A stretch of DNA of 64,000 bases, taken from the NCBI GenBank assembly GCA_964035545.1, contig OZ037770.1, positions 5,003,662 to 5,067,661 of the forward strand, written 5' to 3'. Shown here one piece after another: positions 1 to 9,702 of the stretch; position 1 is the first letter of the stretch, and every line of letters begins with the position of its first letter. The translations under genes were made by a program, and so were the position numbers. The notes beneath the pieces were generated by a model. The model made no database searches, was not told the origin of the DNA, and saw only the letters and a program-made list of their open reading frames with translations. The DNA is from Bugula neritina (taxonomy: Eukaryota > Bryozoa > Gymnolaemata > Cheilostomatida > Bugulidae).

Positions 1-343
1 GGGTACTGAGAGGAGGATACTGAGAGGAGAATACTGAGAGGAGGGTACTGAGAGGAGGGTACTGAGGGGAGGTTACTGAGAGGAGGGTACTGAGAGGAGA
101 ATACTGAGAGGAGGATACTGAGAGGGTACTGAAAGGAGGGTACTGAGAGGAGGGTACTGAGAGGAGGGTACTGAGAGGAGGGTATTGAGAAGAGGGTATT
201 GAGAGGAGAGTACTGAGAGGAGGGTACTGAGCGGAGGGTACTGAGAGGAGGACACTGAGAGGAGGGTACGGAGAGAAGGATACTGAGAGGAGAATACTGG
301 AAGGCGGGTACTGAGGAGAAGGTAATGAGAGGAGGGTACTGAG
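1..343. repeat. 14-bp minisatellite
   Basis: About 24 tandem copies of a purine-rich 14-bp unit (consensus TACTGAGAGGAGGG) run from the window edge to about 343, with point changes and a few length variants. The array is cut by the window start, so its full length is unknown. The - strand stays open through it and reads as a 14-residue peptide repeat, which is what any 14-bp repeat without stops would give; no coding function is supported. Confidence 0.93.
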
Positions 344-2508
344 TTATTGTTGGAGATCTTCGACTGCTCCATCTGCTTCTTATTCTTTTTTCCTACATAT
401 AAGATGACATAATTTGATAAATATTGCTGACTTTGTGCTGTCAAAATGTTTAGGAAACTGTGAGGCATACTGCATTATATCACTTACTTGTTTATATTAT
501 AAACTGTAAATTTTAAACAAACTGCTGACATACAATCATAACACCAGGTGTTATAGCAGACTCCAACTTTTTTGGTCTATAAACTTGGAAAATTGAATTC
601 TAAGCTATTCAAAAAATTACCTGCAGTGATTAATTAATCAACAGACAACTGCATAGTACATAGCTAAACACTAACGTGTTTAAACAGCTTTGAGTGCCTC
701 TGAAACTGAAGGTGTCCAACGTTTGCACTGTTCAAACATATATAACCAATGAAAAACAGAACCTAGAGCCGTGCTAGACTCAAACACTGACCGCAATAAA
801 TAGTTATATTCTTAGAAGGGTATGCCTTACTCACTCCACATAATATTGTATATAACCAATAGAATGCAAAACTCTGGCGGCTATGCTAGACTCAAACATG
901 AAGACAACAATGAGCATTTTTTAGGAGATTATGCTAAATGTATCAGCACCAAGTAACTGAGATATTGATACTAGTTAGCACTTACTTTATTCTGATTACT
1001 AAACAAAGTATCTACACAATCATTTAACTGAACCCACATACTGGAGAAAGTGAGAAAACATAACTCATACGATTATTTAGTGAGAAATACTTAAAATATC
1101 AAATTGTGCATGATTAATATATGAAATAAACAACATGTCTAGGAAAGTGTGAGGAAGTGAAAATTGGAAAGTTCAAGCAGTGTACTATAATATTGTACAT
1201 TTTCGCATATCTTAAAAGGCTCAGTTCATTTAAAGTTATTGAGAGAATGATTTATATAATTTACCAATAAATAATTTAACATAATTAGTAAAGTATCTAC
1301 TGTTTTCACAGTTATCCATGTTCATAGGATTTGACCTTTGTGCAAAAATCATCCAACTAAGGCAGCAATGATAATTTTATTTATATTTAATCATAACAAT
1401 ACAATTATCAAGTTGAAAGCATTGTAAAATTTAGACCTTTGTTGTAATTTTAGCAAGTAATGATAATATCATTACTTGCTAAAACTAAGAAAAATATTAT
1501 TTTTCTTGTTGCCTAATTAATATCATGTTATAATGTTGCATTTTGTAATATCACAGCGATTTCATGATTTGAGTTTTCATCTATAATTCCTTCAACATCT
1601 ATAACCAGGTGTTTGGCTTAAAAATTCATTCAACTGTTTATTAAAAATAAATTTCAGAGTTACATGTAGTTACAAAATAGGGATTCGCTTGTCTAAGTCC
1701 TACTTATTACCTGTAATCAATTATTGGAATTAATTTACCTTTAACAGAAGGAAGTATATGCACTGTTAGGGCATATATACACTATGTTTCTTTTGTTATT
1801 TTAACTATCTCCCAGGTTGTTACTTGATTTTACACGCTAGCATTCTCTATAGTTGTAACAACAGTAGACTCTACTAACACAGAAAATATCATGATGTTTA
1901 GTAAAATGTCACTTTAAATTCTTTTAACTTCACTTCTAAATTATCTATAAGCAATTGGATAATACATATCTGTAAAATTAGGCTTTTGTTTATAAAAGGT
2001 CACATTTGTATATAATTGTTTATCAGTAGGCTTATATGCAAATATATAACTATAATTCATGCTATCTACAGTTGGTTTGACCTCTCCTGTGTATAGCTGT
2101 CAAACAACTGTCAAATATAGCCATACTGTTATTTCTATGGTATTTGTCATATCAATGACAGTCCCAGCCTCCACAGCATCATTTGATTTTGAAAGTTTAC
2201 TCTATGAGGCAGACTTGTGTTTATCTATCTTATGACCGAGCAATAACACGTATTTACTGAACTGGGTAGTCTTTAGCTTTAGTATGGCTGGAGTCAACTT
2301 GGTGAAGAGCATGGTACTCTAGTTACTCATACAAAACTGTGGAGGTGTCAATGATGAAAAGCGCTGTACTCATGAGCAATAAATACTAGTAGTGTAGGTG
2401 AGTCTATAGCTTACATGATTATATTTTGTGTTCATTGCAAAATGTGAAAAGTGTTTTCTAACAGTATTTTGGCACTTTGTTGTAACAGCTGTCCACATTC
2501 CATTATAT
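344..2508. other. AT-rich intergenic DNA
   Basis: No gene recognised. It holds a pair of related direct repeats (about 736-790 and 849-905, both centred on ATATAACCAAT followed by a shared TGCTAGACTCAAACA), and a perfect hairpin listed separately. The last four bases (ATAT, 2505-2508) are the target duplication of the following LTR element. Confidence 0.6.
1448..1484. repeat. Perfect 17-bp hairpin
   Basis: Arms 1448-1464 and 1468-1484 are exact reverse complements of 17 bp around a 3-nt AAT loop. Such long perfect palindromes are rare by chance. It could be a fold-back transposon relic; no flanking element was recognised. Confidence 0.85.
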
Positions 2509-2917
2509 TGTGGTAGATTTTAGTGGTGCAAGTATTATGGTATTAATCGAAAAGGTTAACTCTATATTGTTTTATGCATCTTGTGAGTTCGACACTGTCG
2601 GAGTGTAGCTATGGACAGAGTGGCACCACTAGTAGCCACCAATCAGGACAATGACATTAATTGATAGCAGGTGGAGCTAGCTACTCGTAGTGGCAGTGCG
2701 CTGAGTAGCTAGCCGGCAGAGCAACTTGGGACTTCATTTAGAATAGTTGTGTATTAAAGCTCTTTCATTATGTAATCGTTTTTCTATTCATGTCAGCAGT
2801 AATAATCTTCTTGTATTTGTATAATCAATAAAATATCTTATCGTAAACAACCTGTCGCAGTGGCTTTGATTAAGTAGACCCACAAATAATAATAGTGAAC
2901 GGGCAAAATTCACTACA
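2509..2917 (+). repeat. 5' LTR of the gypsy element
   Basis: 409 bp, TGTGG...TACA, matching 9703-10111 base for base by eye. A polyadenylation signal AATAAA lies at 2827-2832 and a TATA-like TATTAAAG about 70 bp upstream of it, as expected for a combined promoter and terminator. Confidence 0.96.
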
Positions 2918-2918
2918 C

Positions 2919-2936
2919 TGGTGGCAGCAGTGGGAT
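2919..2936 (+). promoter_or_regulatory. Primer-binding site
   Basis: TGGTGGCAGCAGTGGGAT begins one base after the LTR end. A TGG start next to the 5' LTR matches the CCA end of a tRNA, as in many animal gypsy elements. The tRNA species was not assigned. Confidence 0.75.
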
Positions 2937-2972
2937 CTCACTTAATACAAATGCCCCTAGTCAGGGAGTAAG

Positions 2973-3842
2973 ATGGCCGACGAAGTCGTCGACGCGCCCC
3001 GACAGGAGCCAGCAGCAATGGAGGAGGATCACATAGGCGGCCCAGCGCTGCCTATGGACAGGTACCACTTGCGGGCTCCCACCTTCTCTGGAGAAGAAGA
3101 TGTGGAGCAATTCATCACTGAGTTCAGTGATGTGGCGGACATCTGCGGATGGCCGAACAGGGTTACTCTGATCCAGCTGCGGTTGTGTCTGACAGGGCCG
3201 GCTAAACCCTATGGGATAAGCCAGAATGTCGGTGACATATTTGAAGCAATACGAGCTAGGTTTGGATTAACCGCTCGAGATGCTCGCGTGCAACTGCAGA
3301 GTCTTAGGAGAAATCCTAGGACCAATCTGCGAGAGCACGCTACCGTAGTCGAACGACTGGCACAAGTTGCTTACAGCGACTTGCCTGCCGATGGTCGACA
3401 GAGCCTAGCACTGGATGCATTCCTCCAGTCTATTAACAACCTCGGTCTTAAACAGCATCTGCTGGTGGCCGAAGTTGAGACTATGGAGAGAGCTCTAAGG
3501 CTTGGGAATGCCTATTTCCAAGCCGACAGTGCAAGTCGACCTGGCGCGACAGTACAGCAAGTCGGGGCAGACGACATGTCAACGTCGTCAACGAAGACAG
3601 CTGTACAAGTCGCAGCGGCAGCAGCAGACGAATCTAGCTTAACCACGAGCTTGATTCGAGAACTGCTCGCCGAGTTCAGGCAACTGCGCCAGCAGGCGAC
3701 AGCCGAGAGACCCAAGAGGTCGTCGGTAGCTGTCGCCGACAGGCGCGGCCCCGTATGCTGGGGCTGTGGTAGTGGTGGGCACTTCCTACGAAGTTGCCCC
3801 CGCGGCAGTGGGAGGCGGTTAAACAGCGACGGCCCACGGTAA
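2973..3842 (+). CDS. gag: Gag polyprotein of the gypsy element
   Basis: 289 residues. It would form the cytoplasmic particle that packages element RNA. The N-terminal half is an alpha-helical capsid-like region (residues about 25-170, with YHLRAPTFSGEEDVEQF and a long helical stretch typical of retrotransposon gag). A single CCHC zinc knuckle lies near the C-terminus (CWGCGSGGHFLRSC, about residues 263-276) and would bind RNA. The start ATG is 55 bases after the LTR and is the first good one. The stop (3840-3842) lies inside a hairpin that forms part of the frameshift signal into pol. The reading frame is intact. Confidence 0.93.
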   Translation: MADEVVDAPRQEPAAMEEDHIGGPALPMDRYHLRAPTFSGEEDVEQFITEFSDVADICGWPNRVTLIQLRLCLTGPAKPYGISQNVGDIFEAIRARFGLTARDARVQLQSLRRNPRTNLREHATVVERLAQVAYSDLPADGRQSLALDAFLQSINNLGLKQHLLVAEVETMERALRLGNAYFQADSASRPGATVQQVGADDMSTSSTKTAVQVAAAAADESSLTTSLIRELLAEFRQLRQQATAERPKRSSVAVADRRGPVCWGCGSGGHFLRSCPRGSGRRLNSDGPR

Positions 3843-6526
3843 CTTCCGCCTACCGTGGGCCCGAGTTTAACCCCCCAAGGCAAAGGCTACGGCCCCCACC
3901 CCATCGGGTGAGGAGGCCGCCTTCGCCAGAGTGGCAAGTCCCAAGGAGAGTGAGTCGGCCGCAAGGCCCACCAATACCTCCGGCTTGGGCACTCAAAAAC
4001 CGCTTTGAAGGTTTGCTTGATGAGGGAGTGAACGACGAATGGGAGCACAACAGGGATTTTCCTCGGTTGCCCGCACGAGCATCAGTCCGAGAATTCACTC
4101 GGCCGCCCGTGCGTGAGCGAGACCGAGACGTACCCTGCCCGCCCATGCAACGTCGACGACCCCCTCGCAACCGCGAAGCACAGGTGCATCCCCAATTCCA
4201 TGCACATGAGGTGTCGCCTCAAGAGACAAATCGCTCAGTGAGCGCCCAGCCATATGGAAGCAGCTATTTCCTCCCCGGCAAAATTGCTGGTAAAGCTGCC
4301 ACATTCCTGTTGGATACTGGGTGTACCACAAATCTACTGAGTCGACGTCTCTTCGACACTCTCAGTGCCAAGGACAGGGCTAGCCTAGAACCATATGAGG
4401 GGGAGCACGGCACGTTGGCGGACGGGTCGTGTATTCCTTTCTATGGGGTAATCCAGTTGACTGGTAGAGTCCGTGATCAGATGATCAGTGAGACCTTCAT
4501 CGTCAGTCAACTCAAGGAGGATGCCATCTTGGGCATGCCATTTCTGAAGCGACACAGGTGCTACATCGACTTTAGCAAGTTGGCAGTAGTGATGGCGGGG
4601 CGTGAGCTGGCCTGTGTCGACCGATTTGGCCGCCCCTTGGTGGGGGGAGTGCAGGTGGTACAGCGCTGTACTGTACCTGGGCGCTCCCGGGCTACAGTTC
4701 GCTGCAGAGTGAACTGTAGGGAGATCTCCGAGCTCGGAGTGGTGGAAGGTGCACTGGGGGGCGTCCAGCTCGCTAACAGTCTGAATAGACTGGATGAGCG
4801 GAGGGAGTTCCTGGTCCAGTGCGTAAATCCTTTCACGGAGCCGGTAGAATTACCGGCTGGGTCTCTAGTAGGGAAGTTCCACTCCGTGCAAGAGGAGGAT
4901 GTAGGGCCTGCGCTGGAAACAGCGGGCGGTGCCCGGGGAGTACCCACTAGAGACGGCAGGGGGCCGGTGCCTGAACACGTAGCAGAGTTGTACGAGGATG
5001 CCTGTGATGGCTGCGAGAGCAAGCGAGAACGCCTGGAGATGGCGCGGCTACTCTCTGAGTACAAGGATGTGTTCAGTTGCGGCGACCATGACATGGGTCT
5101 GACTGAGACGGTTCGTCATGAGATACCCCTGGCGGCGGGGACGGTGCCGATTCGGCAGCCGACCCGCCGGTTAGGTCCTGAGAAAGAGAGAGAAGTGAGC
5201 CGTCAGGTGCAAGACCTTCTGAACCGGGACCTGATTGAGCCAGGCCATGGGGCCTGGAGTTCTCCAGTCGTCCTGGTTCGGAAAAAGGATGGTAGCTGGA
5301 GGTTTTGCGTTGATTATCGCAGGCTGAACAGCGTGACCATCCAGGACGCTTACCCTCTCCCGAGGATCGATGAGTCGCTCGATGCCTTAGCTGGTAGCAA
5401 GTTCTTCAGCACGTTAGACTTGCTAAGCGGGTATTGGCAGGTGCCCCTGAGTCCTGAAGCACAGGACAAGGCCGCGTTTATAACGCGGGATGGGCTCTGG
5501 AAATGGAAGGTGTTGCCATTCGGACTTACGTCCGCACCAGCCACCTTCCAGCGACTCATGGAGCAGGTCCTGAGTGGACTGCACTGGAAGACCTTGCTCA
5601 TATATCTCGATGATGTCATCGTCATCTCCCCCGACTTCGACACACATGTCAGTCGACTCAGGGAGGTGTTCGACAGACTCCGAGCTGCTAACCTGAAGCT
5701 AAAGCCCTCGAAGTGTGCATTACTGCAACGCGAGGTCAAGTACCTGGGCCATGTAGTTGGTCAAGACGGGGTCGCCACCGACCCCGAGAAGGTACGGGCT
5801 GTGAGGGACTGGGCCGTTCCTGTCGACCTCTCTGAATTGCGGGCGTTCCTGGGGCTGGTAGGGTACTATCGTCAGTACATACCAGGCTTCGCAGGAATTG
5901 CACAGCCGTTGAATCGGCTGACCGCAAAGGGGGTGCGATGGCAGTGGACGCAGGTTGAGCAGAAGGCATTTGACCACCTGAAGGATCGCCTGGTGGAAGC
6001 ACCCATCTTGGCGTATCCTGACCCTGCGAAGGAGTACATTTTGGATACTGATGCCAGTAACCATAATGTGGGGGCTGTGCTGTCGCAGGTCCAAGATGGT
6101 CGCGAGGTGGTGGTGGCTTACTATAGCAAGGCCCTGTCGGCGCCTGAGAAGAACTACTGTACAACCAGGAGGGAACTCTTGGCAGTAGTCAAGGCGGTCA
6201 AACACTTTAGACCATATCTATATGGGCGCACATTCCGGCTTCGGACGGATCATGCGTCCCTGATATGGCTGTGTCGACGGGCAGAACCATCCAGCCAAGT
6301 GGCGCGCTGGCTAGAGATCCTGGCAGAGTTTTCTTATCGGATCGAGCATCGACCCGGTAAGAAACACGGTAATGCAGATGGACTCAGCCGCCGCCAGGCA
6401 GATGGGTGTAAGCAATGCCAGAATATCGAGCGCAGGGACGGTGGACCCCCTCGCTCGGACGTCGAAGCGCAGTTGGGGAAAGCGGGTGTGTACAGCTGGG
6501 AAGAAGGGCAACTCCTGTCCGAATAA
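3794..6526 (+). CDS. pol: Pol: protease, reverse transcriptase, RNase H
   Basis: 910 open codons in the -1 frame relative to gag. The first codons before the slippery site are probably not translated on their own. In order: a Pro/Arg-rich linker; an aspartic protease with the DTG triad at residues 174-176; a reverse transcriptase (VDYRRLNS near residue 505; catalytic YLDD at 604-607); and RNase H with LDTDASN from residue 750 and RTDHASL further on. The C-terminal HGNADGLSRR is the usual RNase H end of gypsy elements. The frame then meets a TAA (6524-6526) and resumes directly as integrase. A decayed relative in this window has a sense codon at the aligned position, so the stop looks like a mutation. 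Confidence 0.95.
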   Translation: MPPRQWEAVKQRRPTVTSAYRGPEFNPPRQRLRPPPHRVRRPPSPEWQVPRRVSRPQGPPIPPAWALKNRFEGLLDEGVNDEWEHNRDFPRLPARASVREFTRPPVRERDRDVPCPPMQRRRPPRNREAQVHPQFHAHEVSPQETNRSVSAQPYGSSYFLPGKIAGKAATFLLDTGCTTNLLSRRLFDTLSAKDRASLEPYEGEHGTLADGSCIPFYGVIQLTGRVRDQMISETFIVSQLKEDAILGMPFLKRHRCYIDFSKLAVVMAGRELACVDRFGRPLVGGVQVVQRCTVPGRSRATVRCRVNCREISELGVVEGALGGVQLANSLNRLDERREFLVQCVNPFTEPVELPAGSLVGKFHSVQEEDVGPALETAGGARGVPTRDGRGPVPEHVAELYEDACDGCESKRERLEMARLLSEYKDVFSCGDHDMGLTETVRHEIPLAAGTVPIRQPTRRLGPEKEREVSRQVQDLLNRDLIEPGHGAWSSPVVLVRKKDGSWRFCVDYRRLNSVTIQDAYPLPRIDESLDALAGSKFFSTLDLLSGYWQVPLSPEAQDKAAFITRDGLWKWKVLPFGLTSAPATFQRLMEQVLSGLHWKTLLIYLDDVIVISPDFDTHVSRLREVFDRLRAANLKLKPSKCALLQREVKYLGHVVGQDGVATDPEKVRAVRDWAVPVDLSELRAFLGLVGYYRQYIPGFAGIAQPLNRLTAKGVRWQWTQVEQKAFDHLKDRLVEAPILAYPDPAKEYILDTDASNHNVGAVLSQVQDGREVVVAYYSKALSAPEKNYCTTRRELLAVVKAVKHFRPYLYGRTFRLRTDHASLIWLCRRAEPSSQVARWLEILAEFSYRIEHRPGKKHGNADGLSRRQADGCKQCQNIERRDGGPPRSDVEAQLGKAGVYSWEEGQLLSE
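3818..3861 (+). promoter_or_regulatory. -1 ribosomal frameshift signal between gag and pol
   Basis: The heptamer G TTA AAC (3818-3824) sits in the gag zero frame exactly as a tandem slippery site should. Six bases later a perfect 11-bp stem begins: arm 3831-3841, 9-nt loop 3842-3850, arm 3851-3861. Gag reads in frame 0 and pol in frame -1, and pol is open across this region, so slippage here joins them. The gag stop codon is inside the stem. G UUA AAC is an established slippery heptamer in arteriviruses. Confidence 0.88.
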
Positions 6527-8368
6527 CCCAACAAAGCTGTTAACAACCTTCACGCAAACCCCACGTTGCTTCGGAACGTCAGGGAGCTATGTCGGCTCCA
6601 GTCCACGCTACCAGGAGTGGTAGCTGACCTAGTCCGGGCCAAGAAGGAGGGACGGCGGCCGAGTGAGGCCGAACAGCGAGTGAAGAGTACTGAGTTTAAG
6701 TACTTCTGTGACCGCTGGGACTCCCTAAGGTTCAACAGCGATGGGCTGCTAACGATTACGTTGGCAGTCGGCACCAATCGCAGTGAACGAGAGAGGGTAG
6801 TCTGCCCGTCAGCTGTGCGGCGGGAGTTGATCTGGGACACCCATAAGCAAGCTCACGCAGGAGCTAGCCGGGTGATCAGGTGTCTTCAACTCCAGTGGTT
6901 TTGGCCCGGTATGACCCGGGATGTCCAACTCCGGGTGCGGAAGTGCGAGGTGTGCCAAGCTAGCAAGCATGGCCGCCCCACTGAGACCGCAGGGAGGCGT
7001 CGCCTCCATGCCGGTCGTCCGTGGCAGGTGGTTGCTGTCGATCTGGTAGGCCCCATGCCCACTACAGCGAGAGGTAATAACTGGATACTGGTATTAACTG
7101 ACCATTTCACACGGTGGTCTGATGCACTGGCTATTCCAGATGCGTCGGCCCCCTCGGTGGCCAGAGCTCTGGATCAACAGGTGTTCTGCTACTTCGGCTT
7201 GCCGGAGCAGATACACTCTGACCAGGGCGCCCAGTTTCAGTCGCAACTTATGAGCGATCTCTGTAGAACGTGGGGGGTAAACCAGAGTCGGACGACCCCG
7301 TATCACCCGCAAGGGAACGGGGTCGTGGAGCGGAACAACCGAATGCTAGGGGACTCTCTGAGAAGCCTGCTTATCGGTAGGAGCCAGGAAGAGTGGGACT
7401 TGGTGTTGCCGCAGATCATGCGAGCGTACCGTAGTACCCCTCACTCCAGTACACTGGAGACCCCTAATTTTCTCATGCTGGGGAGAGAAACAAGGGTTCC
7501 TGAGCACGTAACCTATCATGTTCCGAATCCAGAGAGCAATGTCCACGACTACGTGGACAAGCTCGTAAAACGCATGGGGACGGCTCACGAGGTGCTACGT
7601 GAGCAGCAGTGGCAGGTCAGGAGTGGTGACTCTGACGACCCACCCTTATACAAGGTGGGGGACTGGGTCTGGATGACCAGTCATCGCCGCAGGCGCGGAC
7701 AGGCAGCCAAGTTGCAGCCGAAGTTCGTAGGTCCCTACTGCGTAATTGAGGTAATGCCAAATCATACATACAAAGTGGAACGGTCTGGACAAGTGTCGGT
7801 CCAGAACGAGGCACGGCTTAAACCTCACTGGGCGAGTCCTGATGCGGCAGGTCAAGCACCTCCTCTCTTAGAGCCAGCTAGGCGCCCTCCTATGAGGGGG
7901 CGACCCATGGCATATCGAGAGATTGAGGAGATACTGCCAGACCAGGACGGGGCGGCTGATGCGCCAGCCGACCAGCCCCAACCTCCTCCACCCCAGGAAG
8001 AGGAGGTCGACACACCTGAAGACCTGTCGGAGCCGGCCCCACCACCTGTGGAGCCGGTCGACAGGCCCATCGTCCCGGATGAGATGGCAATTCCTCAAAA
8101 TCATGAGGAAGAGGCAGCTGGGGGGGGACCACCTGTACTGGTGGACCCCCCCGTACTGGCGACACCACCCGTGGTGGAAGAGTCACCAGTCGTAGCAAAT
8201 TCCCCAGTGCAGTTGGAGCGTAGCCAACGCACTAGGGCGCCTCCATCTTATTTAAAAGATTTCTTGTGTGATGCAGTGGAAAAACATCCATCTGCTATCA
8301 TAAAAGAAATCTGGGGGGACGAGCAATTGAGAGTTGCGTTTCCAAGGTATAAGGAGACGCAATTGTGA
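6527..8368 (+). CDS. pol: Pol continuation: integrase, separated by one stop codon
   Basis: Same frame as the protease-RT-RNase H segment; no ATG of its own lies near the start, so translation would need readthrough or repair of the TAA. It has an HHCC zinc finger (residues around THKQAHAG and CEVCQ). The catalytic triad is Asp at 7040-7042, Asp at 7220-7222 and Glu at 7328-7330, giving spacing D-59-D-35-E, normal for gypsy integrase. A GPY/F-type segment (KFVGPYCVIEV) follows, then a Pro/Glu-rich tail of about 170 residues. No chromodomain is evident. Integrase would insert the element's cDNA into the host genome. Confidence 0.93.
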   Translation, partial: PNKAVNNLHANPTLLRNVRELCRLQSTLPGVVADLVRAKKEGRRPSEAEQRVKSTEFKYFCDRWDSLRFNSDGLLTITLAVGTNRSERERVVCPSAVRRELIWDTHKQAHAGASRVIRCLQLQWFWPGMTRDVQLRVRKCEVCQASKHGRPTETAGRRRLHAGRPWQVVAVDLVGPMPTTARGNNWILVLTDHFTRWSDALAIPDASAPSVARALDQQVFCYFGLPEQIHSDQGAQFQSQLMSDLCRTWGVNQSRTTPYHPQGNGVVERNNRMLGDSLRSLLIGRSQEEWDLVLPQIMRAYRSTPHSSTLETPNFLMLGRETRVPEHVTYHVPNPESNVHDYVDKLVKRMGTAHEVLREQQWQVRSGDSDDPPLYKVGDWVWMTSHRRRRGQAAKLQPKFVGPYCVIEVMPNHTYKVERSGQVSVQNEARLKPHWASPDAAGQAPPLLEPARRPPMRGRPMAYREIEEILPDQDGAADAPADQPQPPPPQEEEVDTPEDLSEPAPPPVEPVDRPIVPDEMAIPQNHEEEAAGGGPPVLVDPPVLATPPVVEESPVVANSPVQLERSQRTRAPPSYLKDFLCDAVEKHPSAIIKEIWGDEQLRVAFPRYKETQL

Positions 8369-9702
8369 GTTGCCTACCCCAGTGGTGTGACACGAAACAC
8401 TACCGGGGATAAGAAATGAGCGAAGTCAGCTCGCTAGTGAAAGGGGGTTATACAATCACTTTCACTGCGGAAAGCGTTCTTTTCTGATTCAACTGTCAAC
8501 GTGCACGCATGTACTTGGCAGGCTGGCGCACTACGTAGCCTAAGTGGGCAGCAGACTAAAGTCAGGGCTGTCTTATGGTAAGTCTACTAGTATAATTCTA
8601 TTATTTAAGTAGAATTCAAGCTGGTAGCCTAAATCAGTCTCGCTTTATCATAACGATAAAGTTGATTTCCCAAGTCAGGTGATTCACTGACGACTTGAGT
8701 CGGGCGGTCGACCACATGATTAATTATTAATCAGTGGTTAGTGATTGCGAGACTCAGTCGAGGTGTCGTACTGACAGGTGCAAACCCCTCAACAGTTGTT
8801 GGCATTCTGTTGCAGGTGAGACTGGAATGGCGGGGCCAAATTCCTTCTCATGGCATAGCACAGTCACATTATTCATCTCAACTTTTGGCTAGATGCTGGC
8901 TGCTTGACTTGATTCCTGTAGCAACATGACAGCAGGCTGATGGCTGTCCTAACAGAAGTGCCAGAGACAACTGGCACGTAGCTCTTTCCTCCTCTCCTCT
9001 GGCGATCACGTTCCGGTATAGGCAGAGTAGCTCCTCCCTTTTCTCTCCTGTGGCTACATCCTAATAAGAAGAAGAAGTAATACTAAAGATTCCTGCATGA
9101 AGTTAAAAAGTAAAAATAGAAGTTAAGAAGAAGAAGTAATATTAAAGATTCCTGCATGAAGTTAAAAAGTAAAAATAGAAGTTAAGAAGAAGAAGTAATA
9201 TTAAAGATTCCTGCATGAAGTTAAAAATAGAAATTAAGAAGAAGAAGTCTTCCCCTTCTTCCCTTTGGGAATTCGACGGCGACGAGGTAGACATTGGTAG
9301 TAAAGAGACCAGTCAACCCCCCCCTCCATCTCCCCCCCTTTGGGGAGATTCCTTCCACTCTCTCCCCCCTTTGGGAGAGACTCCTTTGCCACGCTTGATT
9401 CTTCTGGGGACTCATCGTTTCCCCCATCGCTTGGCTTCGACTAGACGAGTGTGAAGCAGTACATCTCCTTCTCACTAAGTTCATGCTACCCTACATCATT
9501 TGGTGAAGAGACCCCCCCCCTACCCTGTGACTGACCCGGATCGATCGTGTACAACATGGACATCGTTTTGAATACATATTTTGTGTTCTCTCATTCCTGG
9601 TGGTTTTGATCTTTTTGTTTTATTTTACCTTTATTCCTTTTGTTATTTTTTTGAGATTATGTGCATCAATTGTAGAGTGTACTTTTCGATAGGTGTGGCG
9701 AG
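8369..9702 (+). other. Non-coding 3' region of the gypsy element
   Basis: 1.33 kb between pol and the 3' LTR with no envelope-like reading frame. It contains several small hairpins (for example around 8660-8700), the 59-bp tandem repeat listed separately, and two pyrimidine-purine hairpins (9328-9350 and 9358-9380, arms TCTCCCC/GGGGAGA-like). No clean polypurine tract lies directly before the 3' LTR; GTGTGGCGAG (9693-9702) is the nearest candidate. Confidence 0.7.
9066..9250 (+). repeat. 59-bp tandem repeat, three copies
   Basis: The segment TCCTGCATGAAGTTAAAA recurs at 9091, 9150 and 9209, an exact 59-bp period, within purine-rich AAGAAGAAGAAG blocks. The last copy has an internal 8-bp loss. 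Confidence 0.9.

Noticed and set aside
73-468. 131-codon open frame on the - strand
   Set aside because: It is the translation of the 14-bp minisatellite; all frames of such a repeat stay open and no motif is present.
6566-8368. Integrase as an independent gene starting at 6566
   Set aside because: That position is TTG in the same frame as the upstream pol; the frame is continuous back to the TAA, so it is the continuation of pol and not a separate gene.
7800-8368. Chromodomain at the C-terminus of the gypsy integrase
   Set aside because: The tail is Pro/Glu-rich with no aromatic-cage pattern; only the GPY/F-type segment is supported.
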